Positions 53,872 to 63,899 of a stretch of DNA of 64,000 nt are shown here, piece after piece (position 1 is the first letter of the stretch; each line of letters begins with the position of its first letter). The notes beneath the pieces were generated by a model that saw only the letters and a program-made list of their open reading frames with translations, was not told the DNA's origin and did not search any database. The stretch comes from JBLMZI01 sp050258755 (GTDB lineage Bacteria > Bacillota > Syntrophomonadia > Syntrophomonadales > DTU052), in contig JBLMZI010000012.1 of assembly GCA_050258755.1 (NCBI GenBank), positions 43,894-107,893 on the forward strand. Direction: 5' to 3'. The translations under genes were made by a program, and so were the position numbers.

Positions 53872-56010
53872 GGATGGGGGGGCAAGGCTTGCGGGAAGCG
53901 GCTGCGCTTCCTGCAAGGTGACGATCGGAAGACTGAAGAAAAACTGACTGCCGGCGCCGGGCTCGCTTTCAAGCCAGATCGTGCCGCCATGGTGAGAGAC
54001 GATCTCTCGGCAGATGACCAGACCGAGGCCGGTCCCTTCCACGGGATCAATGAGATGGCTGCCTTGCTCGAAAATGCCGAAAATCCGGGTGTGGTCTTCG
54101 GGAGAAACGCCAGCCCCGGTGTCGGCAACGCAGAAAACGACCGTGCTGTCAGCTTGTTTCACCGTGCAGGTGATGGTTCCTTCCACGGTGAATTTTATGG
54201 CGTTTGAAATCAGATTAATCAGGACCTGGACCAGCCGGAAGCGATCCCCCAGGACCAAAGGAAGATTCGGGTCAACCTGATGAATCATCCGCAGCTTTTT
54301 CGCCAAGGCCAGCGGGCGCATGGTGGTAAATGCTCTTTCAACGATTTCCGCGGGAGAAACCGGGATCATATTCCAATCCAGCTTACCGGCCTCGATTTTG
54401 GCCAGGTCCAGCACATCATCAATCAGCGCGGCCAGGCGCTGGCTTTCCTGAACCACCATATCCAGATCCTGCACCAGGTTCGTCAGATTTTCGGTTTCCC
54501 GCGGGTAGTCCCTGCCCATTCGGGTCCAATCAAAAGTCTGGAGCGTCCGGACCGCCACCTTGGCCAGGCCGAGGATGACGGTCAGCGGTGTCCGAAGTTC
54601 ATGGGAAACCGCTGACAGGAAAAGCGTTTTGCTTCGGTCCATTTTTCGAAGCATCTCATTGGATTGCCGCAATGCTTCGGTTCGCTGTTCAACGGTGTTT
54701 TCCAGAGAGACCCGGTGTTCTTCCAATTCGGCGTTTAATCGTTCCGCCTGGGCCAGGGCTTTCATTTTCTCGGCCCGCAGGGTGTTGATCCGATCGGCCA
54801 GGGCGTAGGAAAGCAGCAGTACTTCAATGGTTGAACCGATCGGGAGTGCGTACATGGTGGCCGCCGTGTAGGGAAGGATGCCCTGGAAGGCCAGCGCAAA
54901 GATGGTTCCGCCAATCAGCATTGCTGAAAACGCGAGGATGAAGAACCGGGCCGGCCGATACCCGTCCTGCCAGCGCAGAATACCGATCACCCAGAGCGAC
55001 AGCAGAATCAAAGATCCGCTGACCGTGGCAATCTGATTCATGATATAGACATTCCCAAACGGAGAGAGGGCGGTAAATATGACCGAAAAGAGCAGGATGA
55101 CAAGCCCGTACAGCCGAAAAGCGCGCTGCAGCTGGCCGATTTTCAGGAACGCGAGGGAAAAGAGGGTGACGAAAACCGACATCAAGCCCAGAATGCCAAG
55201 CTGGACCCGGGCAATGACATCCGAAGGGATGGTGGGGATGAATTCTGCTGTCATGTTGCTCAGACCAAAGAGATATGCCGCGACCGAAGCGACATACATC
55301 AAATAAAAGAGCCGGCTTCGTTCCCGCAGCGAAAAATACAGGAAGAGGTTAAACAAAAACATGCCGGTAAAAATGCCGAAATACAGGCCGAAAAACAGAA
55401 AACGATTGCGGGAAAGATTGCTGATGGCAAATTGATCGGCGACCATACCGTCTAGAATGAGCGGTCCTCGGGACTGCAGCCGCAGGTAATAGGTTACCGG
55501 TTGTTCGGCCGGTTCAAATGGCGTTTTAACGGTTAGCAGGGATTCGCCCGGTTTGATCTGCCGGCCCCGGCCCAGTTCGGTCACCTGCCACCAGGCAGGC
55601 TTTCCGTCGGGTCCGATGGCTTCCGGTGCATACAATCGAACTGAGCGAATCCAGGTATCGGGGAAGTACAGGAACCACTCGGTGTTACGCGCATCCGGCC
55701 GGATCGCCGCCCGGAACCGAACCCAGTAAATCGAATTGGACAGACCGAAGTGCAGCGCGGAAGCGTCCGGCGGCGGCTGGAAGCGGCCGGCATATTCAGC
55801 GGATGCGACATCCGTGACGGTCAGCTGCCGGGTCTTATCCTCAAGCACATCTAAATAGGGCCCAAGCGCATAACCGTGCTGTGCACCCTTAATCGTCATG
55901 ACGTTCGGCTGTGCTCCGGCTGCGCTCCGATGGGCCGTCACCAGAAAACAGGCGGCCAGGAGCAAGACCGGGGCGATCCAGACGATCGTTTTTGTACGAA
56001 CGTTCACCAT
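53863..56010 (-). CDS. 7TMR-DISM sensor histidine kinase
   Basis: 715 aa. A signal/first helix is followed by an extracellular 7TMR-DISMED2-type domain (about 45-195) and seven membrane helices (about 205-400). A coiled coil leads to HisKA (H-box LSAVSHELRTPL) and HATPase_c with DTGAGVSPED and GTGLGLVI. No receiver or output domain is fused, and no response regulator lies beside it. The external domain often binds carbohydrate-like ligands. Convergent with hgcAB, its 3' end abuts the hgcB terminator. The ribosome binding site at ATG 56010 is weak. Confidence 0.86.
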   Translation of the reverse strand: MVNVRTKTIVWIAPVLLLAACFLVTAHRSAAGAQPNVMTIKGAQHGYALGPYLDVLEDKTRQLTVTDVASAEYAGRFQPPPDASALHFGLSNSIYWVRFRAAIRPDARNTEWFLYFPDTWIRSVRLYAPEAIGPDGKPAWWQVTELGRGRQIKPGESLLTVKTPFEPAEQPVTYYLRLQSRGPLILDGMVADQFAISNLSRNRFLFFGLYFGIFTGMFLFNLFLYFSLRERSRLFYLMYVASVAAYLFGLSNMTAEFIPTIPSDVIARVQLGILGLMSVFVTLFSLAFLKIGQLQRAFRLYGLVILLFSVIFTALSPFGNVYIMNQIATVSGSLILLSLWVIGILRWQDGYRPARFFILAFSAMLIGGTIFALAFQGILPYTAATMYALPIGSTIEVLLLSYALADRINTLRAEKMKALAQAERLNAELEEHRVSLENTVEQRTEALRQSNEMLRKMDRSKTLFLSAVSHELRTPLTVILGLAKVAVRTLQTFDWTRMGRDYPRETENLTNLVQDLDMVVQESQRLAALIDDVLDLAKIEAGKLDWNMIPVSPAEIVERAFTTMRPLALAKKLRMIHQVDPNLPLVLGDRFRLVQVLINLISNAIKFTVEGTITCTVKQADSTVVFCVADTGAGVSPEDHTRIFGIFEQGSHLIDPVEGTGLGLVICREIVSHHGGTIWLESEPGAGSQFFFSLPIVTLQEAQPLPASLAPPSKE

Positions 56011-56163
56011 GGTTGCTGCCTACCAAGCCTTTGCGTCAAGAATATCCTTAAGAAATTCGCTTTCCGATGATCGGAATCCTTTCTTTCGTACCTGGGAAAG
56101 CCAATTCGCGCATTTCGATTTGGCGGCAGCTCTCCAAGCCGCTGCATACGATCTAGCGGTGTT

Positions 56164-57408
56164 CTATTGCGGCTGGCCAAGGCGCGCCAGTCCCGCTATC
56201 GCGATTTCATGGCCGGGCGATAGCTTCAGGGCCGTCCGATAATCCTTTATCGCGGCCTCTTTCGCGCCCGAGCGTTCGTATGCGGTCCCCCGAAGCGCAT
56301 ATCCCTCGGCGTTGTTCGGTTCCAGGCGGATCACTTTGGAAAAGTCCAGAATGGAACGGTCGAGTCTGCCCAGGCGGTCATACAGGATGCCGCGGTATTG
56401 GTAAGCTTTCGCGTATTTCCGGTCAAGCCGGATTGATTCGGAAAGATCCTGTTCCGCGGCGGTGAGATCCCCCGCGTTGTAGTAATTGATTCCCCTGCCG
56501 CAATGGGCCTCGGCATCATACGGCACTTCGGTCAGATACAGCGAATAGTCCCGAATCGCTTCCGGTGTCCGCGGCGGATCAGCATCGGAATAGGCTTCGG
56601 CTCGGTGTTTCAAAACCGCCGCATCCCGGTATCCGTTCTGTATAGCAACGGTAAAATCGAGGGCAGCGGCATTGTATTCCTTTTCGGCGAGCAAACTTCG
56701 GCCGCGCAGATTGAAGATCTGGGGATAGGCGATTCCGGCATCGATGATCTGATTGCAGATGCCGATGGTTTCCGGGTAGCGGCCTTGATCGAAATAGTAT
56801 TTCGCCATGACCGAAGGAAAATTGTACGCCATATAGCTGAACAGAGTCAGGTGAACGCCCAGCATTCCGACCAGCAGGACTGCCGCAGCCGCTCCAACAA
56901 CCCGGCGCCGTGCGATCATGCCTGGCTGCGCCGGCTCGGCCAGAACCAGGGTATGGCTCAGAAGGTCATGAATGCCTTGACGCCGCCGGGTAAAACCGAT
57001 AGCAAGGAAGCCGAGCCCGAGCGTCAGATAGGAAATCCATTTGCCGAAATAACGGCCGGAAGCCTGTAAAAAGGAGATCCGGCCGCCATCCAAACCAGTG
57101 ACCTGCAGCGAGAGAGCCCGCTTTCCAGGGGTTCCCCGCCACGCGGAGCTTTCAAACAATGAATAATAGACCCAGTGGCCTAAAACAAAAGAGCCCAGCA
57201 CAAGGCCGGTATCAAGGAGAACTGCGGCTGCGTTCAGATCGGCCGGTGCGGTCAGAAATTTGGCCGCAGGAATCAAGCGGATCAGGACAGCTTCAAGGGC
57301 GAGCAGAATCGTGCCGTCAATGCCATATGCCCAGAGCCGGTTCCAGAAACCGGCAAAGCCGTTTTGAGTCTGATCATCAGCGATTTCCACCCGGTTTTTA
57401 GGGTTCAA
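56164..57408 (-). CDS. RDD-domain membrane protein with TPR repeats
   Basis: 414 aa, TTG start behind GAAGGAGG, the only well-placed start. An N-terminal RDD domain (RLWAYGIDGTIL and three membrane helices, to about 150) is followed by a fourth helix (170-190). About five tetratricopeptide repeats in the C-terminal half include YNAAALDFTVAIQNG and AEGYALRGTAYERSG. Such proteins are membrane scaffolds whose TPR part binds partners. Partner unknown. Confidence 0.82.
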   Translation of the reverse strand: MNPKNRVEIADDQTQNGFAGFWNRLWAYGIDGTILLALEAVLIRLIPAAKFLTAPADLNAAAVLLDTGLVLGSFVLGHWVYYSLFESSAWRGTPGKRALSLQVTGLDGGRISFLQASGRYFGKWISYLTLGLGFLAIGFTRRRQGIHDLLSHTLVLAEPAQPGMIARRRVVGAAAAVLLVGMLGVHLTLFSYMAYNFPSVMAKYYFDQGRYPETIGICNQIIDAGIAYPQIFNLRGRSLLAEKEYNAAALDFTVAIQNGYRDAAVLKHRAEAYSDADPPRTPEAIRDYSLYLTEVPYDAEAHCGRGINYYNAGDLTAAEQDLSESIRLDRKYAKAYQYRGILYDRLGRLDRSILDFSKVIRLEPNNAEGYALRGTAYERSGAKEAAIKDYRTALKLSPGHEIAIAGLARLGQPQ

Positions 57409-57751
57409 TCCCTTACCTCCTTCTCTGGGGGAAGAAAAATCTCATTTAAAGTATATAACAGAATTCGGCGTTGATACGAGCCGGGGCTTCGCATTTGTCG
57501 GGGCTGAACGCGTTTTGGAGCGCGATGAAAATGTATATACAATTTCTTAAGCTTCTGAAAATGAAAGGTTGGATCACTGCTTTTCAATGAAAGCTACAAA
57601 ATTCGACAGAGGAGTTTGGCGAATAAACTCGAAATACAATTGGGCATACCCGAAACCGGATTGGGGCGATTCGGTTTTCTGGGTTGAAGAAGGTCAAACG
57701 ATGGACGAATATGGAGCCGACATGCCGTAGACAGGGGCTTCTAACTGAAAC
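57409..57751. other. Intergenic region with a possible 47-aa ORF
   Basis: 343 bases between divergent genes. A short plus-strand frame, 57587-57730, encodes a Trp-rich 47-residue peptide but has no ribosome binding site, so it is probably chance. No terminator or clear promoter is seen. Confidence 0.4.
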
Positions 57752-58495
57752 ATGAGCACTGGCGGCTCGAGTCGGCAGGCGGTTTTGGTTTGTTATCAAT
57801 GTTACGAGGGCTGGGGGGAAAACCGATTGAGTAGAAAGCGTCTGCTGGTGTGCTGTCCGGTTTGCGGACAGGAACAGGCGGCCGAATTATGGGAGTCTCT
57901 GAATGTCGCTGTGAATCCCGCGTTGAAGCATATGCTGCTGCAGGGACAATTGAACCAGGTAGACTGCCAGTACTGCGGCCATCGCTTTGAGGTGCTGGAG
58001 GATCTGGTGTACCACGATATCAGCAAGCGGCTGATGATTGCGATCTCCAACCAGATTCCAGCCGTGGAAGTGGGCGGCTGCGAAGACGAGTTGGGCGCCT
58101 ACCGTCTCAGGGTCGTTCGGGATAAAAGGGCCATGTGGGAAAAGGTTCGTGTCTTTGAGGATGATTTAGATGACCGTCTGGTCGAGTTTTTCAAGATCGT
58201 AGCCCTTCGGGCCTTGTCCGGGGAATCGGTGGATCGCGACGCGCACCTCTACTATGCCGGAATCTATCAGAACGATCATCAGACCGAACTGGTCTTCGAA
58301 GCACAGTCCGGGGAAGGAAAAGCGAAGGTTGTCCCGATTCCCCTTGAATACTACGAGTGGGCCAGTCAGAAGGTGCAGGATCAGCTGCGGACGATGAATG
58401 AACAAGAAGCCGGCAGCTGGCACCTGATCGATTCCCTGTCCGGCGCCCGGATCGCGATGCTGATTCAGCGTTCGGTTCTGGCCCAGCCGTCCTGA
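57752..58495 (+). CDS. CpXC-domain zinc protein
   Basis: 247 aa. Two cysteine clusters, CYQCYEGW and CCPVCGQEQ plus CQYCGHRF, fit the CpXC family zinc-binding N-terminus. The C-terminal ~150 residues are mixed alpha/beta without a known motif. Function of the family is unknown. No clear ribosome binding site precedes the ATG, so the start is less certain. Confidence 0.7.
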   Translation: MSTGGSSRQAVLVCYQCYEGWGENRLSRKRLLVCCPVCGQEQAAELWESLNVAVNPALKHMLLQGQLNQVDCQYCGHRFEVLEDLVYHDISKRLMIAISNQIPAVEVGGCEDELGAYRLRVVRDKRAMWEKVRVFEDDLDDRLVEFFKIVALRALSGESVDRDAHLYYAGIYQNDHQTELVFEAQSGEGKAKVVPIPLEYYEWASQKVQDQLRTMNEQEAGSWHLIDSLSGARIAMLIQRSVLAQPS

Positions 58496-58758
58496 ATGCG
58501 GCGGACACTCAAAGTATCAGTTCTTTCTCGGACTTCAAGTCAATTCAAGCACGATTATCCGATGCTTTGGCCGATTGCCGCGGCATCGGGTTTTCTTTTC
58601 AGCCTACGCCAAATCGGGAAAGCCGGAAAACGAAAAAGCCTTTTCGTGCTATCATAGGAATACAAGGATTGGGAAAACAAACCGTGCCTTCGTTCCTTTG
58701 CATGCTGCCAGGCTCCATGCTCCCGGGGGATCGTCTCTTCTTTGAGGGGGGTACCTTC

Positions 58759-61700
58759 ATGGCAATACCGCTCAAAATCCTGATCGTTGAAGACCAGGCC
58801 GACGACGCAACCTTGATCCTGTATGAAATCCGCCGCGGCGGTTACGAACCGGAATGGACCCGGGTCTGCAGCGCAAAGACGCTCCGGAAAGTCCTGGAAT
58901 CCGATTCCTGGGACATCGTAACCTGCGACTACTCCATGCCCGCATTTAACGGTGCCGAAGCCCTTTGGCAGGTCCGTTCCACCCGGCCAGACCTTCCGGT
59001 CATTATCGTTTCCGGCGAAATTGAGATTCAAATCGCGGTCGCTCTGATGAAATCGGGCGCCCGGGACTATGTTCATAAAAGCGACCTGGTGCGGCTGCCG
59101 CTGGTCATTGAGCGCGAACTCCGCGAAGCCGCATTAGGGCGGAAACGGGCCGCCATGGAACAAGCCCTGCGCGAAAGTGAGGAAAAAAACCGTAAGTTCT
59201 TCGAAAATGCGCCGCTGGGGCTGTTCCATTTCGATACCCAGGGGAGAATCACTGCCTGTAACGATGTTTTTGTCAAAATCATCGGTTCCAGCCGGGAGCA
59301 GCTGATCGGACTCGATATGACGGTGCTGCCGGATCAGAACGTGGTTTCTGCCCTTGCCGACGCGCTCTCCGGTCTGGAGGGAACCTATGAGGACATCTAT
59401 CATTCGGTCACTGCGGCGAAGACGACGCCGGTTCGCCTAAAAATGGTCCCGGTCCTGGACGCGTTTGGGGCAATTTCGGGCGGGGTGGGGATTATTGAGG
59501 ACGTTACCGAAGCGCATGAAGCCAGGGAAAAGCTGGTTGGGCAGCTGGAATTCGTCCAAAATCTAATCGACACCATGCCGAATCCGGTGTTCTATATTGA
59601 TGCGGAACAGCGTTACATGGGGTGCAACCGGGCCTATGAGCTGTTGATGGGGAAAACCGACGAGCAGCTGATTGGGCGCACGGTTTTTGAAGTGTGGCCG
59701 GAAGCAATAGCGGCACAATACGCGCAAAAAGACGAAGAACTGTTGGCCAACGGGCTCGTGCAGGAATACGAGATAACGGTCGAATCGCCTTCGGGCGCTC
59801 GGCATCACGTCGTGCTTCACAAAGCGGCGATCGTGGATCAAAGCGGTGTCATTCACGGGCTGCTTGGCGTTATTACCGATATTTCCAGGCACAAGCAGAT
59901 GGAAAAGGCACTGGCGCTTCGGGAAACCCAGTACTGGCAGCTGTTGGACACGATGAGTGATTTGGTCTGGGAAATGGATGCGAACGGCGTTTTTGTGTTT
60001 GCCAACCGGCGCGCATACGAAGTCTTCGGACTGACTGCCCAGGAGCTGGTTGGTCGGTCACGCAGCGAGGTTGTCGCTGCCTGGCAGCCCTATGACCAGG
60101 TCAACGGAAGGCCTGGCCGGTTTGACAAAGGAATCCCGTATCACCAGATGCTTGAGATTATAACCCGGTTGGACGGGCGGGAAATCATCCTGGAATCCAA
60201 CGCAATCCCGATTTTCGACGAGAATGGCGGATTTGCGGGTTATCGGGGCGTCAGCCGTGATGTGACTGAGCGGATTCGGGCGATCGAAGCCCTTGAGCAA
60301 AGCGAGGCCAAACTGCGGCTGCTTTTCGATACGATTGCCACGGGCGTTGTCTACCTTGGGGCCGATGGCCGGATTCTGGACTGCAATGCCGCTGCCGAAG
60401 CGATCATCGGGCTTACCCGGCATGAGATGCTTGGTCTGAGTTGGGAGGCATGGTCGTGGGAAGTGATCCGCGAAGACGGCAGTCGGCTGCCCAAGGATGA
60501 GCTGCCGGTCGTTGCGGCCCTGCGGACCGGAAAACCCGTTTCTGCGGTCATAGGCGTACGGAGCCCGATCAGGCATGAGCACCAGTGGCTGCGTGTTTAT
60601 GCCTATCCACTGGTTTTTCCGGACGAAGCCCGGCCCTGCTGGATTTACACCAGTTTTGAGGATATTACGGAGTTTCGCAGCATGGAAACCGCGCTTCGGG
60701 AAACCGGAAGCTATCTCGAGAAACTGCTGCAGTATGTCAGTACGCCGATCGTGGTCTGGAACCCCGCCTACAGGATCACCCGGTTTAACCGCGCATTGGA
60801 ACGGCTGACCGGCTTCAAGGCCGACGAAGTGGTAGACCAGCCGATCAGTGTTCTGTTTCCCGAAGCGTACCGCGAGCAGGTCATAGCTGCATTGCAGCCG
60901 ACCGCAGCCGGCGAGCAGTGGGAGTCGATTGAAATTCCGGTGTGGCACAAAAACGGGAGCGTCCGAATTGCCTTGTGGAATTCGGCCAACGTTTACGCCG
61001 ATGACGGCGTGACACTTATCGCCACCATTGCGCAGGGGATCGATATCACCGAGCGTAAGCGGATGGAAGCCGCATTGGCCGAGCGCGAGGAAAAATATCG
61101 CAGCCTTTATCAGGACGCGTCGCTGGGCATCTTTCACACCTCCTTTGACGGGCGCTTCATGGATATGAACCCGGCACTGGCTCGTATGCTCGGATTCGAT
61201 TCTCCGGAAGAGGCGGTTGCGTCCATTTCGAATATCGCGGAACAGCTTTATACGGATCCCGCGCGGCGCGGCCAGGTGATAAACGATGCGCTGCAACACG
61301 GGGAAATGATGGTTATCGAGAACCGGTTCCGCCGGATCACGGGCGAAGAAAGGGATACCACCCTGTATTTAAGGGCCGTGCGGGACCGACATGGAAATCC
61401 GGTGTGCATGCAGGGCTTTGTGGAAGACATTACGGAGCGCAAGCGCCACCAGGAAGAAATACGCCGATTGAACGAAAATCTGGAACGGCGGGTAGAGGAT
61501 CGGACCGCTGAACTGAACGCGTTTGTCCATTCGGTTTCCCACGATCTCAGGGCTCCCATACGGGTTATGCGGGAGTTCAGCAACATTCTGCTGGCCGAAT
61601 ATGGGGATCGTTTCGAGGGAGAGGTCCGGGAATTGCTTGAAAAAATTGCCGGCGCCGCCCGGCTCCAACAGGCATTGATGGATGCGCTGATGCAGCTTTC

Positions 61701-62193
61701 GCGGATCGCTTCGGCCGAGCTTCAGTATCAGACCATTGATATCAGCCGGTTAGCCAGGGAAGTGGTTGCCGCCCTGCAGGATAGGGACCCGGACCGCAGG
61801 GTGGCGGTTCGGATTCAGCAAGGCATTATGGTCAACGCGGACAGCCGATTAATGCGGGTTGTGGTTGAAAACCTGCTCGATAACGCGTGGAAGTACACCG
61901 GGCAGATCCCGGATGGGATGATCACTTTTGGCGCGGAGTCGATCGACGGGGAAACGGTTTGTTTTGTCAGCGATAATGGCGCCGGGTTTGATCAAAACTA
62001 CGCGGAACGTTTGTTTCAGGTCTTCCAGCGCCTCCACACAGACGAAGAGTTTTCCGGCAATGGTGTCGGTCTTTCCGTGGTTCACCGGATCATCGAAAGG
62101 CACGGCGGCCGGGTCTGGGGGCAAGGACAAATCGACCAGGGCGCCACGTTTTATTTTACACTCCCGAAGGGAACCGTCTGGGATCAAGCGTAA
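58759..62193 (+). CDS. Hybrid sensor kinase: receiver plus six PAS domains
   Basis: 1144 aa, ATG behind GAGGGGGG. The N-terminal receiver has phosphoacceptor Asp57 (VTCDYSMPAF) and the acidic EDQADD pocket. About six PAS domains follow in tandem from residue ~140 to ~905, then a short coiled coil. HisKA has H-box VHSVSHDLRAPI, and the ATPase has NLLDNAWKYTG, SDNGAGFDQNYAERLF and GNGVGLSVVH. It is soluble, with no membrane helix. The N-terminal receiver with C-terminal kinase is like bacteriophytochrome-type signalling kinases; ligands unknown. Confidence 0.88.
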   Translation: MAIPLKILIVEDQADDATLILYEIRRGGYEPEWTRVCSAKTLRKVLESDSWDIVTCDYSMPAFNGAEALWQVRSTRPDLPVIIVSGEIEIQIAVALMKSGARDYVHKSDLVRLPLVIERELREAALGRKRAAMEQALRESEEKNRKFFENAPLGLFHFDTQGRITACNDVFVKIIGSSREQLIGLDMTVLPDQNVVSALADALSGLEGTYEDIYHSVTAAKTTPVRLKMVPVLDAFGAISGGVGIIEDVTEAHEAREKLVGQLEFVQNLIDTMPNPVFYIDAEQRYMGCNRAYELLMGKTDEQLIGRTVFEVWPEAIAAQYAQKDEELLANGLVQEYEITVESPSGARHHVVLHKAAIVDQSGVIHGLLGVITDISRHKQMEKALALRETQYWQLLDTMSDLVWEMDANGVFVFANRRAYEVFGLTAQELVGRSRSEVVAAWQPYDQVNGRPGRFDKGIPYHQMLEIITRLDGREIILESNAIPIFDENGGFAGYRGVSRDVTERIRAIEALEQSEAKLRLLFDTIATGVVYLGADGRILDCNAAAEAIIGLTRHEMLGLSWEAWSWEVIREDGSRLPKDELPVVAALRTGKPVSAVIGVRSPIRHEHQWLRVYAYPLVFPDEARPCWIYTSFEDITEFRSMETALRETGSYLEKLLQYVSTPIVVWNPAYRITRFNRALERLTGFKADEVVDQPISVLFPEAYREQVIAALQPTAAGEQWESIEIPVWHKNGSVRIALWNSANVYADDGVTLIATIAQGIDITERKRMEAALAEREEKYRSLYQDASLGIFHTSFDGRFMDMNPALARMLGFDSPEEAVASISNIAEQLYTDPARRGQVINDALQHGEMMVIENRFRRITGEERDTTLYLRAVRDRHGNPVCMQGFVEDITERKRHQEEIRRLNENLERRVEDRTAELNAFVHSVSHDLRAPIRVMREFSNILLAEYGDRFEGEVRELLEKIAGAARLQQALMDALMQLSRIASAELQYQTIDISRLAREVVAALQDRDPDRRVAVRIQQGIMVNADSRLMRVVVENLLDNAWKYTGQIPDGMITFGAESIDGETVCFVSDNGAGFDQNYAERLFQVFQRLHTDEEFSGNGVGLSVVHRIIERHGGRVWGQGQIDQGATFYFTLPKGTVWDQA

Positions 62194-62230
62194 TCCGGAA
62201 CCGGAATCCATAAGGCCGCCCAAAAGGGCT

Positions 62231-62533
62231 TTACGCGGGCCTCGCCAGCATCATGCGCAAATCAACCTGCTGCCACAGGGGCGGCAGGGTATGGATCAGC
62301 TCCGCAACGGTTTGGTTGGCGGCCATCGGCAGACAGTGAATCGCATCGATTCCGTAGTTCCACCGCAGTTCGGCCACTAACGATTCACAGCCTTCCGGGT
62401 CATTGGCACACAGAATCAGGCGTGCGCCGATTTCGGCAAACGCTTCGGCGCAAATTTTGCCTTCCGGGCTCAGCGCGTCCGGAATCAGGATGGTCAGATC
62501 TCTCGGCTTGGCATGGTTTTGACGGCGCGGCAT
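62231..62533 (-). CDS. Short Rossmann-like (SDR N-terminal half) protein
   Basis: 100 aa, ATG behind AAAGGAG. The sequence AEAFAEIGARLILCANDPEGCESLV follows the second strand and dinucleotide region of short-chain dehydrogenases, but the glycine-rich loop is not evident. The YxxxK catalytic half is missing, as it stops at about one third of usual length. The strong ribosome binding site argues that it is translated. Either a remnant or a small binding protein. Confidence 0.5.
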   Translation of the reverse strand: MPRRQNHAKPRDLTILIPDALSPEGKICAEAFAEIGARLILCANDPEGCESLVAELRWNYGIDAIHCLPMAANQTVAELIHTLPPLWQQVDLRMMLARPA

Positions 62534-62649
62534 GGATAAGCTCCTTTCCGGGTATCTTTTTCAACCAATACGCGTTTTGGCTGTAAAAGGTTTCAGTGTT
62601 TTGACGCTCAATCTGAAAAAATCTTTCATCCGGTCAAGATAATTCAACC

Positions 62650-62687
62650 CGAATAAAAGGGCTCCGGTTTCATTAAACCGGAGCCCT
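62650..62687 (-). terminator. Terminator of esterase gene
   Basis: AGGGCTCCGGTTT-CATT-AAACCGGAGCCCT perfect 13-bp hairpin with a T-rich tail on the minus strand. Confidence 0.9.
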
Positions 62688-62698
62688 AAAGCTTTTAG

Positions 62699-63709
62699 CT
62701 ATTTTATACCCGGGTTTTGGCTTTGCCGCCTGAAGAAATGCCACATAATCGCAGTTGCCGGCGGCCCAAGCGGGTGAGAATAGCGGCAGTTGGCCTGACC
62801 GCCCGGCCAGCAGTGGTTCATGTCGGTGATCATCCATTTTTCCAGCAGTGCGTTTCCGGTCTTGTCATGGTAAACGAAGCGCTCGGAACGTAGTTTTCCA
62901 GGTTCGTGATACACTTCCTGGTGCGGGTCGGCTGCCGGATCGATCATATCCTCGGACAGCAACGAATGAATGGCAAGCCATTGCTCGATCACATTGTGCC
63001 CGTTCACCGGATTGACCACGGCATCGGCTTCTCCCTGAAAAACAATGACCGGCATACGGGTGCGCGGGTACTTCTTCATTTTATTCCAGGCGTCTTTGGC
63101 GGTTGTAAACGGATTCGTGGTGGAACCGCCCATGGCCGAAATGGCTGAATCCGTATCGCTGTCTATTGCTGCCTTATAATGAAGACCGGCACATATCCCA
63201 ATTCCGGAGATCAGATCGGGATAGGTGACGGCCATAATCACAGTCATGGCGGCGCCAGCCGATATCCCGCAGACATAGATGGCCTGTTCGTCGATCGGGT
63301 ACTCGTCCCGAACTGCTTTGATCATTTTGGCGATCAGACCGGGTTCAGGTCCGGTGCGTTTCAAACTGTCTTTTTCCCACCAGTTCCACCCGTTGAGAAA
63401 CCCCTCCAATTTTCCGCCGACCAGAATCGGGTCCGGGAACAGAACGATGAAGCCCTCTTTTTGGGCGAGCCAGCTCATTTTACTGGAAATAACGATTTCA
63501 TGGGCTTCCTGGTCGCAGCCGTGGAGGACCACCATCAGCGGGTGAGGACCGGTCTTTTTCTTCAATTTTTCTGGCACATAGACGTAGTAACGATGGCCGC
63601 CAATGATTTTTGCGGGCTGCATCTTTTCAAAGTGCGTTTCCAGTTCCTCGTGGGTAATCTTGTCCCACTGCGGGCTAAGCTTTTTCAGCCAGGTCTGTAA
63701 ATCCTCCAC
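62699..63709 (-). CDS. PHB-depolymerase-family esterase
   Basis: 336 aa. The start was chosen at GTG 63709 behind GAAGGGAG; a TTG 15 codons earlier has no ribosome binding site. Alpha/beta-hydrolase with oxyanion HGCDQEAH, nucleophile elbow CGISAGAAMT and late His in MNHCWPGG. This matches the LpqC/esterase_PHB family that cleaves polyhydroxyalkanoate or feruloyl-type esters. No signal peptide is seen, so it may be cytoplasmic, consistent with intracellular polyester or ester turnover; this is inferred. Confidence 0.85.
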   Translation of the reverse strand: MEDLQTWLKKLSPQWDKITHEELETHFEKMQPAKIIGGHRYYVYVPEKLKKKTGPHPLMVVLHGCDQEAHEIVISSKMSWLAQKEGFIVLFPDPILVGGKLEGFLNGWNWWEKDSLKRTGPEPGLIAKMIKAVRDEYPIDEQAIYVCGISAGAAMTVIMAVTYPDLISGIGICAGLHYKAAIDSDTDSAISAMGGSTTNPFTTAKDAWNKMKKYPRTRMPVIVFQGEADAVVNPVNGHNVIEQWLAIHSLLSEDMIDPAADPHQEVYHEPGKLRSERFVYHDKTGNALLEKWMITDMNHCWPGGQANCRYSHPLGPPATAIMWHFFRRQSQNPGIK

Positions 63710-63746
63710 ATGAACACTCCCTTCGGGTCTTGCTACGCAATGCGTA

Positions 63747-63765
63747 TTCGACAATTATTGTCGAA
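63747..63765. promoter_or_regulatory. Candidate palindromic operator
   Basis: TTCGACAA-TTA-TTGTCGAA, perfect 8-bp arms, in the divergent region between the esterase and the kinase-like gene at 63900. It overlaps a possible -35 region (TTGTCG). Confidence 0.5.
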
Positions 63766-63899
63766 ATCCCTTTTTGTGGTAAGATAATGCTTGGTGTCGA
63801 AATCGCGCGAAATAGTGGGTATTAACGCTAATTACGGCAGGTTTTCGCGTTAGGGTATCGAATCATTTATGTGAATGGAGTTCCGGGGAGGGTACAAAG

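Noticed and set aside
57587..57730. Trp-rich 47-codon frame between divergent genes
   Set aside because: No ribosome binding site and no similarity recognised; kept only as a note in the intergenic entry.
60058..61299. Long open frame (413 codons) on the minus strand inside the PAS kinase gene
   Set aside because: It is antisense to clear PAS and kinase motifs, has no family features and reflects the codon bias of the real gene.
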